A stretch of 64,000 nucleotides of DNA, taken from Mauremys mutica. Taxonomy: Eukaryota > Chordata > Testudines > Geoemydidae. The translations under genes were made by a program, and so were the position numbers. Shown in pieces: positions 1 through 11,600 of the stretch. The stretch covers positions 27,860,965 to 27,924,964 of the forward strand of contig NC_059082.1 in the NCBI RefSeq assembly GCF_020497125.1. Direction: 5' to 3'. Position 1 is the stretch's first letter, and each line of letters begins with the position of its first letter. Under the pieces are notes generated by a model. It had not been told where the DNA came from, ran no database searches, and saw only the letters and a list, made by a program, of their open reading frames with translations.

Positions 1-527
1 TAAGGTGCCCCTTAACACCCTGTGCACCCCTTTCACCTATTTCCACCCAGGCTGGGGGGGAGGGTAAAACTCTGCAGATAAACTTTTGAAGTCTGGGGCT
101 TCACTCACCAGGGACAGAGACTTTTGGATAATTTTTGGGTTGCTGGACTCAAGAGACTTTTGGGACTTTGGGGTGATCTTTTGGGTGGTTGGACTTAAGA
201 CCCTGAGAGGAAAAGGATACTGCCAAACTTACTTGGGGGGGTGTCTTTTGCTCATGGTTTGTGTTATGAATCCTGTTTGTGGTGTTTTCCCAACATAATG
301 CCTCGTTGTTTCCCTCCTTTATTAAAAGGATTTTGGCTACGCTCAGACTCCGTGCTTGCGAGAGGGGAAGTGTTGCCTCCTAGAGGCGTCTGGGGGTGGG
401 GTATGTAATTGTCCCAGGTCACTGGGTTGGGGCTCGAGCCGGTTTTGCATTGCATTATTGAAATGGAACCTCTAGATACTGAACCCGGCCCTTGTTGCTG
501 CCAACTCAGAGGGGCAGAAGGGTTACA
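1..527 (+). mobile_element. 3' part of an endogenous-retrovirus-type LTR
   Basis: Only the right-hand part of the LTR lies in the window, so its start and left target duplication cannot be seen. An ATTAAA poly(A) signal lies at 321-326, followed by an R/U5-like stretch, and the element appears to end in GGGTTACA at 527, with the terminal CA expected of an LTR. I recognise this sequence type as a turtle LTR family from memory. Flanking sequence from 528 on becomes AT-rich and anonymous. The short open frames here are chance frames. No retroviral coding sequence is present. Confidence 0.6.
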
Positions 528-2607
528 CTTATGTAAACTTTAGAATATATATGATATAAGAAAAGCCATACTTTAATTGTTGTAGGCCTTTTACAAGCCA
601 GAATGTTGTCTTGGCTGAGGCTGGGAGTAATAGGACTGGCTATCAGATCTTGGTTCAAGCACAGAGGTTTCACAGTAGTTTAGTACCAATCAGGCTATTC
701 TCCTGCAATTTAATTTTTGTGGGTATCAGAGTGGAAACAGCTTTATCGGTGGGATTAGATGGCTCAGAACACTGGTAATAGGGGACAGAGTCTTTCCGTT
801 TACAGGAACAGTTCAAGTTAACAATGACTTTTGACATGAGTATATGACAAATGAATTATATGATTGGTGTTTAGTGGGCTGTGAGAAATGTGTTGGTGAT
901 ATTAATCCAGTTCCTAAAGTACAGATGGTCACAACACTAAAAATCACCTTTCACAATAGAGATAATTTGAATCTTTGACAGCATTACCAGTAGAAAAGCC
1001 AAGGACTGAAAGGACACATGAACTACTTCTATTTAATCTCTAATCCATATATCTATGTTAAGGTTGATGCATGTTAACATAGTTTTGTCACTATCCAAGC
1101 TTTACCTTGTCTGTGGCTAAGAAAAATATATAAATTAGTTATCTTCATTTCACCAGCACTAAATTCACTTTTAAAGGAAGTCAAAAACTTCAAATTAATT
1201 AGTAAATCCTAATACTCAGAATATAAAATAGCCACTTGCAATCACACCAAGTATACAAATTTACTAAGAAACAGAAGAGGGCGAGCACCCAAAATACTTC
1301 AGAAGTAAACAGGGAGAGATTTGATAATATGTACCTATTAACCTGTCAAACTCATTGCTAAAAGATACTGAGGTGAAAAGCTAAACAGGATTCAAAAAAA
1401 GGATTGGGCATTTATATGGATAAAAAGAATATACGGAGCTATAACAGTAAGAATTAAAAAATAACCAAGAGTTTTGCAAGGGATATAAACCCTCATTTGT
1501 CAGAACATAAGCCAACATCTAATTAATGGGGGCTGGTTATGGAATAACTGCCTTCTGTGGGGTGTCTTGATCCTTCCCTTGAAGTACTTGCTATTGGCCA
1601 CTTCCAGTGACTGGCTATCAGACTAGATTGAGTAATGGTCTGATCTATAACAAAAATGACACAAAACCTTTGTACCACAACATGCCTTCATGTATTATGT
1701 GTAGGATGCATACTTTACTGAAGAACTCTTAGATCCCTTTTGAGTGTCTGTCTGGTCTCCCCACCCCCAAATGCGATTGATCCTAGAAACAGGGCCACTG
1801 TATCTGTAAATCAAAGTACCTTAGATACCAGGAGTTCAACTATATAGGGAGCCGAGAAAGAGGAAAGTTATAATTTAGCTTATAGATGCCTCTAAAAAGT
1901 TACTTAAAACATATTTTCTATAACAAAAATAACCTACCGGTATATCTCAAGAAGACCTTTCAGAACTAGAGGCAAGTGCTGTAGATTCCACCAGGAAGAT
2001 TTTTATCTTCCTTTTCTAATGGCACAAAGCTCCTATTCTAGCTCTGAAAGTCTCAAGATTATGGATCTTAAACCAGCCATTAGTCCAGGACTACATATTG
2101 CCTGTCCTGCGTCACAGGAAATTCTAGATTTGGGGTGAAAGAGATAAATGTTTTTCAGGCAAATTAAAAAAGACAAAACATGGCAGCTGTTTGAAGCTCT
2201 GCAGAGGTTCAGAGAAAGTGCTAGGAGAAATGAATTAGTGGACAGAGTACAGGCGAAGTAGCAAGAGAGGCTAAACAGATTGAATTTATCACAAGGCTTT
2301 GTGAATACACATGTGAATATGTGTATAGAAAATTCCCCACCCCCCATATGACATGAAAATTAAGGTGTGTAAGAGGCAATATTGGATCTTTTCGCTCTAG
2401 CTTTCTAAACTAAATTAAAAATGCACACATGTGAAATTGGCTGTTGGTCAGTACACAGGCTTGTGGTGTTAAGCTTCTTCCAGCTAGGAGTCTTCACTAG
2501 CATGCTTTTGTCAATGCCATTTTGTCTACCATGCAATCCACATTAGCTCAAATACCAAATTTGAAGTGTATTGGCAGCTTCTGGGCAGAAAAGATCCGAT
2601 TGACTTG
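528..2607. other. Anonymous AT-rich sequence
   Basis: No gene, RNA or clearly bounded mobile element is seen. The 104-codon minus-strand frame at 2033-2347 has no recognisable motif and is probably chance. Confidence 0.5.
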
Positions 2608-2609
2608 TA

Positions 2610-3630
2610 CAGGAACTCCTCACTTAAAGTTGTCCCAGTTAATGTTGTTTCATTGTTACGTTGCTGATCACTTAGGGAACATGCTCGTTTAAAGTTGTGC
2701 AATGCTCCCTTCTAATGTCGTTTGGCAGCTGCCAGCTTTGTCCACTGCTTGCAGGAAGAGCAGCCCATTGGAGCTAGCTGGTGGGGACTTGTAACCAGGG
2801 GGGACCGACAGCCCCCGTATCCACTCCCCACTCCCCTAAGTTCCCTGTGCTGCAGCCACCCAGCAGGCTATCAATTGCCAGCAGTTCAGCTGTCCCTCCC
2901 CCCACTGCCGTGTGCTGCTCCTGCCCTCTGCCTTGGAGCTGCTCCCAGAGACTCCTGCTTGCTGTGCAAGAGGGGAAAGGGGGGGGGCTAATGTCAGGGT
3001 GTCACCCTCTCCCCTGCTCCTGCACCCTGCTTACCCCTTCTCCATAAAGAGCAGGGAGGGGACACAGACGGAGAGCAGCGAGCTTAGGGCAGCAGCTGAT
3101 GTCTCAACTTCCTGATCCACTTAAAAAGACAATGCACTTAAGAGTGGGTCAGCTTACTTAAAGGGGCAGCATGCATTTCTCTCTCTCTTTCTCCCACACA
3201 CAAGGTGTGTGTCTGTCTCTGTCTGCTATGCTGTCTCCCCTCCCTGTGTTTGTGCTGCCTTGTGTGAGAGGCTACTTTAACAACATGTTAACCCTTGAGG
3301 GCTCAGCTGAATGCTAGTTCATCATTTAGCAGTAGGGCATTCCCTGGGAAATATTCCTCCTCTTCCACCCTCTAACTTCACCACCTCAACCAAGCTTCAC
3401 AATCATCATAGCTGTGAACAGTATTAAAATAGATACTGTTTAAAATAGATACTGTGTGTAGATCTATATAATATATATTTTTTTTGTCTGGTGAAAATAA
3501 TTCCCCTGGAAGCTAACCCCTGCCCCCATTTACATTAATTTTTATGGGGAAATTGGATTCACTTAACATCGTTTCGCTTAAAGTTGCATTTTTCAGGAAC
3601 ATAACTACAACATTAAGTGAAGAGTTACTG
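2610..3630. mobile_element. Non-autonomous Tc1/mariner (Tigger-like) DNA transposon
   Basis: The element begins CAGGAACTCCTCACTTAAAG, and its right end, reverse complemented, reads CAGTAACTCTTCACTTAATG. These form an imperfect terminal inverted repeat of roughly 30 bp. It is flanked by TA at 2608-2609 and 3631-3632, the expected dinucleotide duplication. The interior is GC-rich filler with pyrimidine and TGTGTG stretches and no transposase frame. The same family recurs at 35122-35709. Superfamily assignment rests on the TA duplication and my memory of the family. Confidence 0.75.
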
Positions 3631-3632
3631 TA

Positions 3633-5545
3633 GGTGGTACATTCTGAGAGCACAGTAGATGATGCTAATTATTTTTAGACTAAGTTATAACTAACATTTA
3701 ATAATGGTAGTTTGCTTTTCTAAAAAGACATTCATTCTGTTGCAATTATGGGCTGGAGTGACAGGATAATGCACAAATGCTGGTGTTACTAAACATTTTC
3801 TGAATAAGATTTTTAGCACATTGGCAAAAGTAACAGTTTTTTCTAGGCTGAGGACCTGGTCATAAGTCAGAAAAAGAATACTCCCCACTAACCTTAGTGT
3901 TGCCCTGAAATCCTTTTTTCTTATTGTTCTCATTCCTCTACTACTCCATATAATCCAATCAAATAGCTTCCTGCCTTTACAGCGACTTCTAGTATATACC
4001 AAGTGGTTTTAAATCCAATTTCTGTTAGATAATTGTAGAAAACTTTGGTTTTGTATATCTTTTAAGAGCTCTTGTAACAAAGGAGTTTCTCCACAAAAGT
4101 TCCCACCGTCCAAAAAATAAAACAAAATAAAATAAAATCCTAGTCCTCTTCACTAATCTGGGAGTCATCTTTTATCCTCAACTTCATCCTGGCTGCCATC
4201 TCCTTGTTACTAATCTACATGATCAAAAGTAGTATGTCCCATGTTCACATATCCAAATGAGACAGTTTTCTCCCATTTCGCCACTCAGTATAGCCACTAT
4301 AGTGTTTGATGGTGTTTAATCATCGTGAATCTTACTTTAGAGATGAAACCTATGAGCTGCCTAATAAACAGTCATGATAGTGCATTCTCAGATTATTATT
4401 TTTAATACTCCAAATAGTAAACAATAGCCAGCATTGCAATCATTATAGCTTTATAATTAGCAATAGTTAAACTTTAAAAGATTCCGAGGTTCGATGCAGA
4501 TATGCATCCAGACATGCACATCTATCCAATCTACTTAATTTGAACTTCTTGAAATGCTCACTAGATTAAAGTTCTCTCAATTGATGTCCTATATTTCTGG
4601 CTTTAGCTGCACCAGAATTACCACATGGATGGCTTTTCTGGCAGTGCTTTGGTGCACCTTTCTCTGGTTCCAGGCAAAACTAGGGAATGTAGAAAGACAA
4701 ACAATGTTTTTGAAACTCAAAAATATTTGCTATGATTTTACCTTAGAGGAAGTACAGATCAGTTTTCATATTATCCAAAAACAAACTCACCCTTCCCTAA
4801 TTTAAACTCACATCGATTAATGGAACTAATAATAAGATTTCACATTTAGGATTCAGTGGGAGAGAAACTGAAGAAAGCACTGTTTGCAACCACAAGTAAA
4901 AAAATCCTCTCTCTTCCGACACCTAGCTAGAGTTTTGAGTCCATCTAGGAATAGAAAGACCATTTCAAGGGCATTTGTTTTAGTTTCTCAGCTAACAGAA
5001 CTAAGTTCTCCTGAGCTGATATTATTAAGGAGAGCTCTGTTCTGGCTTTACTATATTTAAACGGTGTTTATGGATTTTGTTGGCTCTGGATTTCCTGCAC
5101 AGCAGGAGGAATGCATTAGCAACATGATATCCACCCCCAGATATTTTAAAATATTCAACATGAATCCACTTGAATGGAGGGAGCATATGGAACAGCTGAA
5201 TGCAAAACTGGATTAAGACTAAATAGGGCCAATGTCCACCAAAACCATAGAACTCCAGTACAGTCATGTATGTCCCATACAATTGAATGGGCCAATAGTC
5301 AGAACTCCTTGTGGGGGTAAAGGTTTACAGAACCAGGTTCTAATGTATGGCACTTTAATTAATATGGTTGCATACAAATTATAGATTAGTATTTGATATT
5401 CTACCCAAACTAAAATTTGCCTCCTAGAAGGCACAGACAGCACAAAGGGAAGAAGGCATTATTACAGCACAATATAATTTTTACACAGTAAAATATATCA
5501 CCACTGTAAAAATCTGCATCATCATTGCACAAAATTAATGACTTA
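3633..5545. other. Anonymous sequence
   Basis: AT-rich, with an A-rich simple stretch around 4112-4138 (AAATA/AAACA units). Open frames here are short and motif-free. No gene seen. Confidence 0.45.
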
Positions 5546-5656
5546 GGGCTGGCTGCTCAAAAGAAGTTAGGAGTCTAACTTCTATTCAGGCTCCTAGCTT
5601 CCAATCAAATCAATAGAAGTTAATTACAAGCCTAACTCCTTTTGAACATTCAGCCC
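5546..5656. repeat. Palindromic dispersed repeat
   Basis: The left arm GGGCTGGCTGCTCAAAAG and the reverse complement of the right arm, GGGCTGAATGTTCAAAAG, form an imperfect inverted repeat that continues through GGAGTTAGG-type sequence. This layout is typical of old MITE-like palindromes that are common in reptile genomes. No target duplication is clear. Confidence 0.5.
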
Positions 5657-6086
5657 TTCATCTCTCATCTTCTCGCTCTCCCTTCTCAATCTATCCATTC
5701 TTTTAGTATACATCACCCATAAGCACTCCCCAAAGCATAGGGTGTACACAACAATAGTTTGTTCGCCTCCACCACCAATGGTTCTGGTTTTGGGGGTTCA
5801 GTGGGAGCATTCCAGCTAACAAAGAGATTCAAGATCTGGAAGAGTTCAGAGGGGTGTGATCTAGCAAATTGTGTTGAGGAGAAGGGTAGGATTTCTTTTG
5901 GATGCTTTTTCCACAACCAGAGCTTATGCTAACAGGTGTTCCCTACACTAGAGTTTGTCTGCCCATTTTTCCTTCACCATCCCTCTGTCACAGGTAGAAA
6001 AAAGATCATGGAAGTCTGTAGGAACAATGAGGAAGAAGTGGATGCTTCAGTACCAATGTCAATCACCGTGGTTAATGAGTGGTCAG
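5657..6086. other. Anonymous sequence
   Basis: No supported feature. Only short chance frames on both strands. Confidence 0.4.
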
Positions 6087-6192
6087 CAGGGCTTTGGAGC
6101 AGAGCCCGAAGCTGGAGCATGGAGCAGCTCCGGAGCAGTGGAGCTGTAGGTTTTTGCCTGGAACTGGAGCGGAGCAAAGCTCCAAAGCCCTG
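6087..6192. mobile_element. hAT-type MITE with perfect 8-bp target duplication
   Basis: The element starts CAGGGCTTTGGAGC and ends GCTCCAAAGCCCTG, a perfect 14-bp terminal inverted repeat. It is bracketed by GTGGTCAG at 6079-6086 and again at 6193-6200, an exact 8-bp duplication characteristic of hAT transposition. The interior is built of GGAGC/GCTCC units, so the whole element can fold back. No coding capacity. Confidence 0.9.
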
Positions 6193-6322
6193 GTGGTCAG
6201 TGATTCACTACGCCTTTTATTCCACTTAGCATTAAGGCTAGTCAATCAATCAAAAGAGTAGTAGGGGATAATTCTGTTTTTCCCCTTACCCTGAAAGAAG
6301 AAAGGGGAACCCGGAGGTTCCT

Positions 6323-6569
6323 TATGTGGTTTCTCAAACTTTTTCATACGCTGGGCCACATCTTAGAGAGATTGTCTCTGGACCTCCTGCACTGACTTTT
6401 GCTATCCTTGGCTTAGGCCACCTGCCTTTCCATTTGTAATCAAAGCAGGCATCAAGAAAGTGCTTCTATATTTGCTATCTATCTATGAATGCAATTTTAT
6501 GAATGGGAAATGAGAGGATAGCATCATGTAACCAGCACCTCTCCATGGGGCATAGTTTGGGAAGCTCCG
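6323..6569. mobile_element. Old hAT-like non-autonomous element
   Basis: The left end resembles the hAT terminus (GTGGTTTCTCAAAC), and the right end has a matching TTTGGGAAGC in inverted orientation. I recognise the family whose interior begins with a CTGGGCCACATCTTAGAG-type stretch. The ends are worn and I see no clear 8-bp duplication, so the boundaries are approximate. Confidence 0.5.
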
Positions 6570-9227
6570 CCCTAGTATTGCAGTCACCCTTAGTAAGGAA
6601 GAGGTGTGTAAAAAAGTCCTTGCTCCACATGGTAGAATAGAACCTGAAGAGTTTAACTCACATTTACACTTGAATTATTGACAATTCAGCAATTCATATT
6701 AGATGCAGTTCAGAAATCATAAAGGAAGTTATTTTTCTTCATATTTTATGACTGCTCAGTATAATGAATTGATTTTCCCTTGTTTCATTATATGTATTTT
6801 CAAACAACCAAATAAATAATTAAATAAATCTCCATTGCATATGACAAGCACATCATTCAAAATCCATTTCTTGGAAAAAGCACTTTGGATAAATTATTTC
6901 TCCTTTTCTTTTTGGATCACTGCTCACAGTAAGAGGTGGATTTTTGCCTAGATAATAGATACCAGTTTTCTAACATAAAACCAGCTAGACTACAAACAAA
7001 TGAATTCAGATTTTTTTTTTAAAAAGCCCTTATAAAAAATAAATAGCAGTGGCCATGAAAACCACATGTGCCTGTGCACCAACATAACAGCCAAAAAAAT
7101 ACAGAATTACAATTAGGGGCATGAGACCATGACAAAATCCTTATTTAGTTCTAGAACTTGAACCCAGGTTATTCTAATTAAATCAGAGTTTAAATTCAGC
7201 TGGAGCCATCCAGAGCAGAGCGCTGGTAAATATTTTCAAACCTGCGGGAGTCCCGGTGCTTCTGCAGGGCTAAAGCCCTAAGCCCCAGGACTCCTGTGGG
7301 GCTAAAGCCTCAAGCCACTCCACCTGCAGCTGAAGCCCGCAGTGGGGGTGGGGGGCTGTAGGAAATAGTCTCTAAGAATTTAAGCCCTGAATTAAATCCA
7401 GTGGATTTCTGGAGAATGAGAAAAGCTGATGTAATATAATTAAAATGATAAAAAGGCACATTAAAGTAGTGCAAAATTTGCAAAGGTAAAGAAATTTATT
7501 AGTTATAGGCTGGATCCTGATGTGTCCCATCGTATCTGGTTATTTCAGCACATGGGGTTTAGGGTGCAACTCTCCATACCTCTCTCCATGCAGGATATCT
7601 AGATTTAGATATATAGACACCCACCCGCCCACCCCTGGAAGTGTTCATGTGGGGGGATAGGATATAGGAGTTAATGTACTCATTAGTTTAGTGAATTACT
7701 TCTAGGTGGCAAAGCCAGTTTCCCCATGCATTGTATGTATCTTTACCCTGATTTTTATGCTTTTTTTAATAACTGCCTTGCTGGCTTATAAGTTCCCTCT
7801 TCCAGGGCTGTTCTTTCTTAGTAACATTAATCTTGGCCTCTAAAAAAGACAGATCTGAGAATAGGAGATTATATATATATATATATATATAGGCCAACAG
7901 AAGAGTTCAAAAAGCATAAAACCAGGTTGAACAAAAATACATAAAATTCACGAACACAATGCTTTAGCTTAAGAAATTAAACATAAATCGCATTAGCCTA
8001 ATGGGACCACCAGGTAAAAATTAAAACCCACACCACTGGGGAAGGAGAAGGAAGAGGGGGAAAGCAACTCTTTTGTACCACAATAGCTAGCTCTACAGAT
8101 CAGGTTGCAGGCACAGAAGCACCTCGGAGTTGTATGTTTTCTGTAAGTACTTCTAGGGCTCGCCATGCAATTTATTTCCAAGACTTGGTTGTCTGGTCTG
8201 CAAACAAGCCTTAAATCTGGCGAAGTTGTTCCACAGTTCCGTTCTATCTATACACCTTTTCCAGCTCTTTTATTTGTAGGCTGTAGAATCCAGATATACG
8301 ATTCCAAAGGGGTGTATTTGGACTACTAGTCCCAGCTTCAGTCTCCCATATATGCTTTTGTCCAGTAGGAACTGATTTACATGTTATAGCTCTCCTGGTT
8401 TGCTTTCTGTTTCAGCTTCCTTCAGTCATCTCAAAACAACATTGCAACATTTTAAGTTAGCTAGTGTTCAAATCATTCCTGAAACTTGGCCTTGTCCATA
8501 CACAGTGCCTATATTATGAGATCAGATATCCCTGTGCTCCTGGTTCTGCTCCCCACTTTTTTAACCCTGCCCTTATACTGGCAAGGTTCATCCACAAGAG
8601 ATCATTCCTCAGACATGCCCAATTTCCTCTGAGTTCTTAAGAGTAAGCACTGCATTCACAAGAGCTATAGACTTATTTTCCTTCTGCACAAAAGAGTATG
8701 CTTAGTGCTTAATTACTATGTTCTCACACATTCTCTGCATTGCATCGCAGAACAAACACTACACGTTCCTTGCTACGTCCTATACAAATACTTATAATGA
8801 AGCCAATCGTGTAAGAATCTAGATGAGAAGCTAGTTCACCACACATCTCATGGCCAGATGTAATACATTTCTAAAGAGGGATCAAAATTAGCACCTCAAA
8901 TCCAAATCCCTTTGAATTTCAGGAGCATTCAGCTTTAAACACCTTGAATCTGAATGCATTCCTATTGTTTTGATTCAGCCAAGTCAGATCCAAACCCAAA
9001 GAGCTCTATTTTCTGATTTTGATTGGTTATGTCTGAAATCTTGCAAAATTAGCTGTTTTTAATGTTTCCATCAACTAAGATCAAAATCTTACATGCACAG
9101 TTTAAGAGATTTGGGTATCATCAAAGCCAAACTTGAGCATAAATCGAATGCAATTATAAACTGGACACTGTATCCTTCACTCATTACTAATATTTCTAAG
9201 CACTCCAGTTTCAAAGACCACACAATA
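6570..9227. other. Anonymous sequence with simple repeats
   Basis: Mostly AT-rich. It contains a GC-rich patch of repeated GGGCTAAAGCC-type units at about 7262-7350, probably a fragment of a hAT-like element. A (TA)n microsatellite lies near 7867-7892. No gene recognised. Confidence 0.45.
7867..7892. repeat. (TA)n microsatellite
   Basis: About 12 perfect TA units in an otherwise AT-rich context. A perfect array of this kind is usually polymorphic. Confidence 0.85.
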
Positions 9228-9530
9228 GAACCTCAGAGTTATGACAACCAGAGTTATAAACTGACCAGTCAACCACACACTGCATTTGGAACCAGAAGTA
9301 TGCAATCAGGCAGAGACAAACAAAATACAAAGTGGGAGATGTAGTCCAGTGGGGGAGCCTGGCCCATAGAGGGAGAATGGGGGCATCAGTCTCCCTCACT
9401 AGACAACATCTCCCTTGATGCACCCAGAGTCATGGCACTCCTCAATGGTCCATACAGCTTGGTTAGCTGTGGGAGATGTCCTCCTCCAGGGAGCTTGGCC
9501 CATCGGAGACAATAGGGGTCCTAATTACAA
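9228..9530. mobile_element. DNA-transposon fragment followed by an inverted/direct repeat unit
   Basis: From 9228 the sequence CCTCAGAGTTATGAC and the related GAGTTATAAACTGACC that follows match an interspersed reptile DNA-transposon family as I remember it. From about 9330 there are two similar units, GGGAGATGTAGTCC...GCCTGGCCCATAGAG and GGGAGATGTCCTCC...GCTTGGCCCATCGGAG, about 130 bp apart. Boundaries and superfamily are uncertain. No coding frame survives. Confidence 0.4.
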
Positions 9531-11489
9531 CTCTAATAAGGCAAGGCAAAATGCAATTTAATGCTGATCTGATTGAATGAAACAAAACATTTGGACTTCA
9601 GGATTGTTGGAAAAATTGGATCAAATGTCAAAATGAAATGTTTAGATATTTTTAATTGACATTTCAGAATTTCCATTTTGGGAAAAATTTCAACTTTTTA
9701 TTCTGTTTTGGAATTAAAATAAATGTTGAAGCATCACATTTTTCTCAGGATAGAAATTCAAAATTTCACTCAGCTGTACTTAATATAGGCTGTGGACAGC
9801 AGTCCAACTCAGCATAGAAAGGAAACAATGCAAACAGTAACAACAGCCCCAAAATCAGAATTGTTGAGGAGTACTGAACTGGAATGTTAAAGGTATATTT
9901 CAGTAGCTGTCATGGAATCAGGAAAAAAAAATCTGATTTAAAAAACAAACTTTTCACTCAAATCCGTAACTATGACAACACTAGCTATTAAGATTGCTTT
10001 TATTCAGCTTCATACTGTGTTATTAGCCAATAACACAAAACAAATTAATGACAAAGGCAATACAATAAATTTGGAATGGCCAGAAGCACAATTTTATTAA
10101 TGGTTGTGATGTGACAGACACACAAACACCATGCTGTTCCCTGCAAACTTCTCGATTCCCTTCAGGCTTTCCAAAGCACCACTGAAAGCAAAATCCAAAA
10201 AGTCACAAGCAGGAATAGAGCAAAACTAATTTTAAAACTACCACTTAATAAACATTTTTGTGGCATTCACTGAGCTCTAGACTTGTTAAAGCACCTCAAC
10301 ATGAACTGGACCATTTTATTACTTCCACCCCATGAAATTAATATTGGTGAGGTCTAATCATGGTATCTTGCTGCAGATGTCCCATGACATTTCATCCCCA
10401 TCATTACACATGGGACTTAGAGTTTAACACAAATTCAACATGTATTTCCTTATAAACACAAATAATAATGGGGAAATATGTCCCTAAGAAAGAGTGCTGA
10501 TGAGATGAGATGCTATGCTACACAACACTGCTGATGAGATGCAGCGTGGTTGAATGATGGAAAGTTCAACTTGTACCATGGTAACCAAAAACAGTTTCAG
10601 GCGACGTGGGAGTTCTAAATCCTGCACCTGTGAAAGAGCTAATAAAAAACATCTCATCACCACTGCCCATTAATACATTTTATTTGGAGATTGCTGAATT
10701 TGGGAGATTTAGCTAGGTTGTCTGATGCACTTTATAACTTTCAACACTGTGAGCCAAAGGCACATTTCCAAAGGATCATCATGAATCAGATGCATGATAT
10801 TGGTGTAAGCCTAATTTGACTTGATTGGGCTAATAAATTATCATTGTTCCCTTTCTTTACCTATAGCATTTCTTTTAATGAGACCATATCATTAGCCTTA
10901 CAGTGGATTTCACAGTAACATTAGTCTGAATGCCAGCTAATTAACTTCTTGTATCCATAAGCATATTTAGCTAGGAATTTGACATATGTTTTAGAATCTG
11001 TGTTAGTAAAGATGACAGCAATATTGCTTTGTTGATGTAAACTGTTATATGGCTACTGACAGAAAAGGGCCGGGGGGAGAGATCTGAAGCTAAGCAGCTT
11101 TGGCCAAGGCTAAACTTCTCTTGCAATGACTTTTATAATAAAATCAACATTGTTAAAATGATTGTTTTTCAGACATTTATATCAAGCACCATGTGAATTA
11201 GGTGTACCAAGGGGGTTGTTTCAGAAGAGAATATTTGCTGAAGGCTTACCATAATATGGTACTTGTAGTTTCAAACCAGTTTTAGTGAGACAAAGAAAAA
11301 AGGTCAGAACAGTACAATATTATCTCCAACAGAAAATGGGTGAGAACTACAGTTGTTTGGCATGTTTTAAAATCAGCCCCTGCCTACTCGAGCCAAGCAA
11401 ATACGGGCCATGCTCCATGGAGAAATACATCTCCCACAGCTGTGTAGTGCACTGAGGAGGGTCATGACTCTAGGTACATTATGCTTTTC
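9531..11489. other. Anonymous AT-rich sequence
   Basis: Stretch 9590-9780 is rich in AAATTTC/GAAATTT words and may be a worn palindromic repeat. Nothing else can be assigned. Confidence 0.4.
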
Positions 11490-11600
11490 TGCTGAGAAAG
11501 ACCTGAAGAAGAGCTCTGCATAGCTTGAAAGCTTGTTTCTTTCACCAACAAAAGTTGGTCCAATAAAAGATATTACCTCACCCACCTTTTCTCTGCTGAG
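11490..11600 (+). mobile_element. Penelope-type 3' tail fragment with hammerhead-like fold
   Basis: CTGAAGA (11503-11509) is followed by GAGCT (11511-11515), a short loop, AGCTT (11522-11526) and GAAA (11527-11530). This is the order of a hammerhead core enclosing stem II. Downstream is a perfect hairpin, ACCAAC (11544-11549) with GTTGGT (11554-11559), then CCAATAAAAGATATTACC. The same tail is at 51875-51990, and its organisation parallels the tail of the Penelope-like element at 60851. The family name is by recollection and analogy. No coding part remains. Confidence 0.6.

Noticed and set aside
11088..11112. GATCTGAAGCTAAGCAG resembles the internal promoter region of 5S rRNA
   Set aside because: The match is about 17 bases only. 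The flanks do not continue into 5S rRNA, so it is not a gene and at most a scrap of a 5S-derived SINE.
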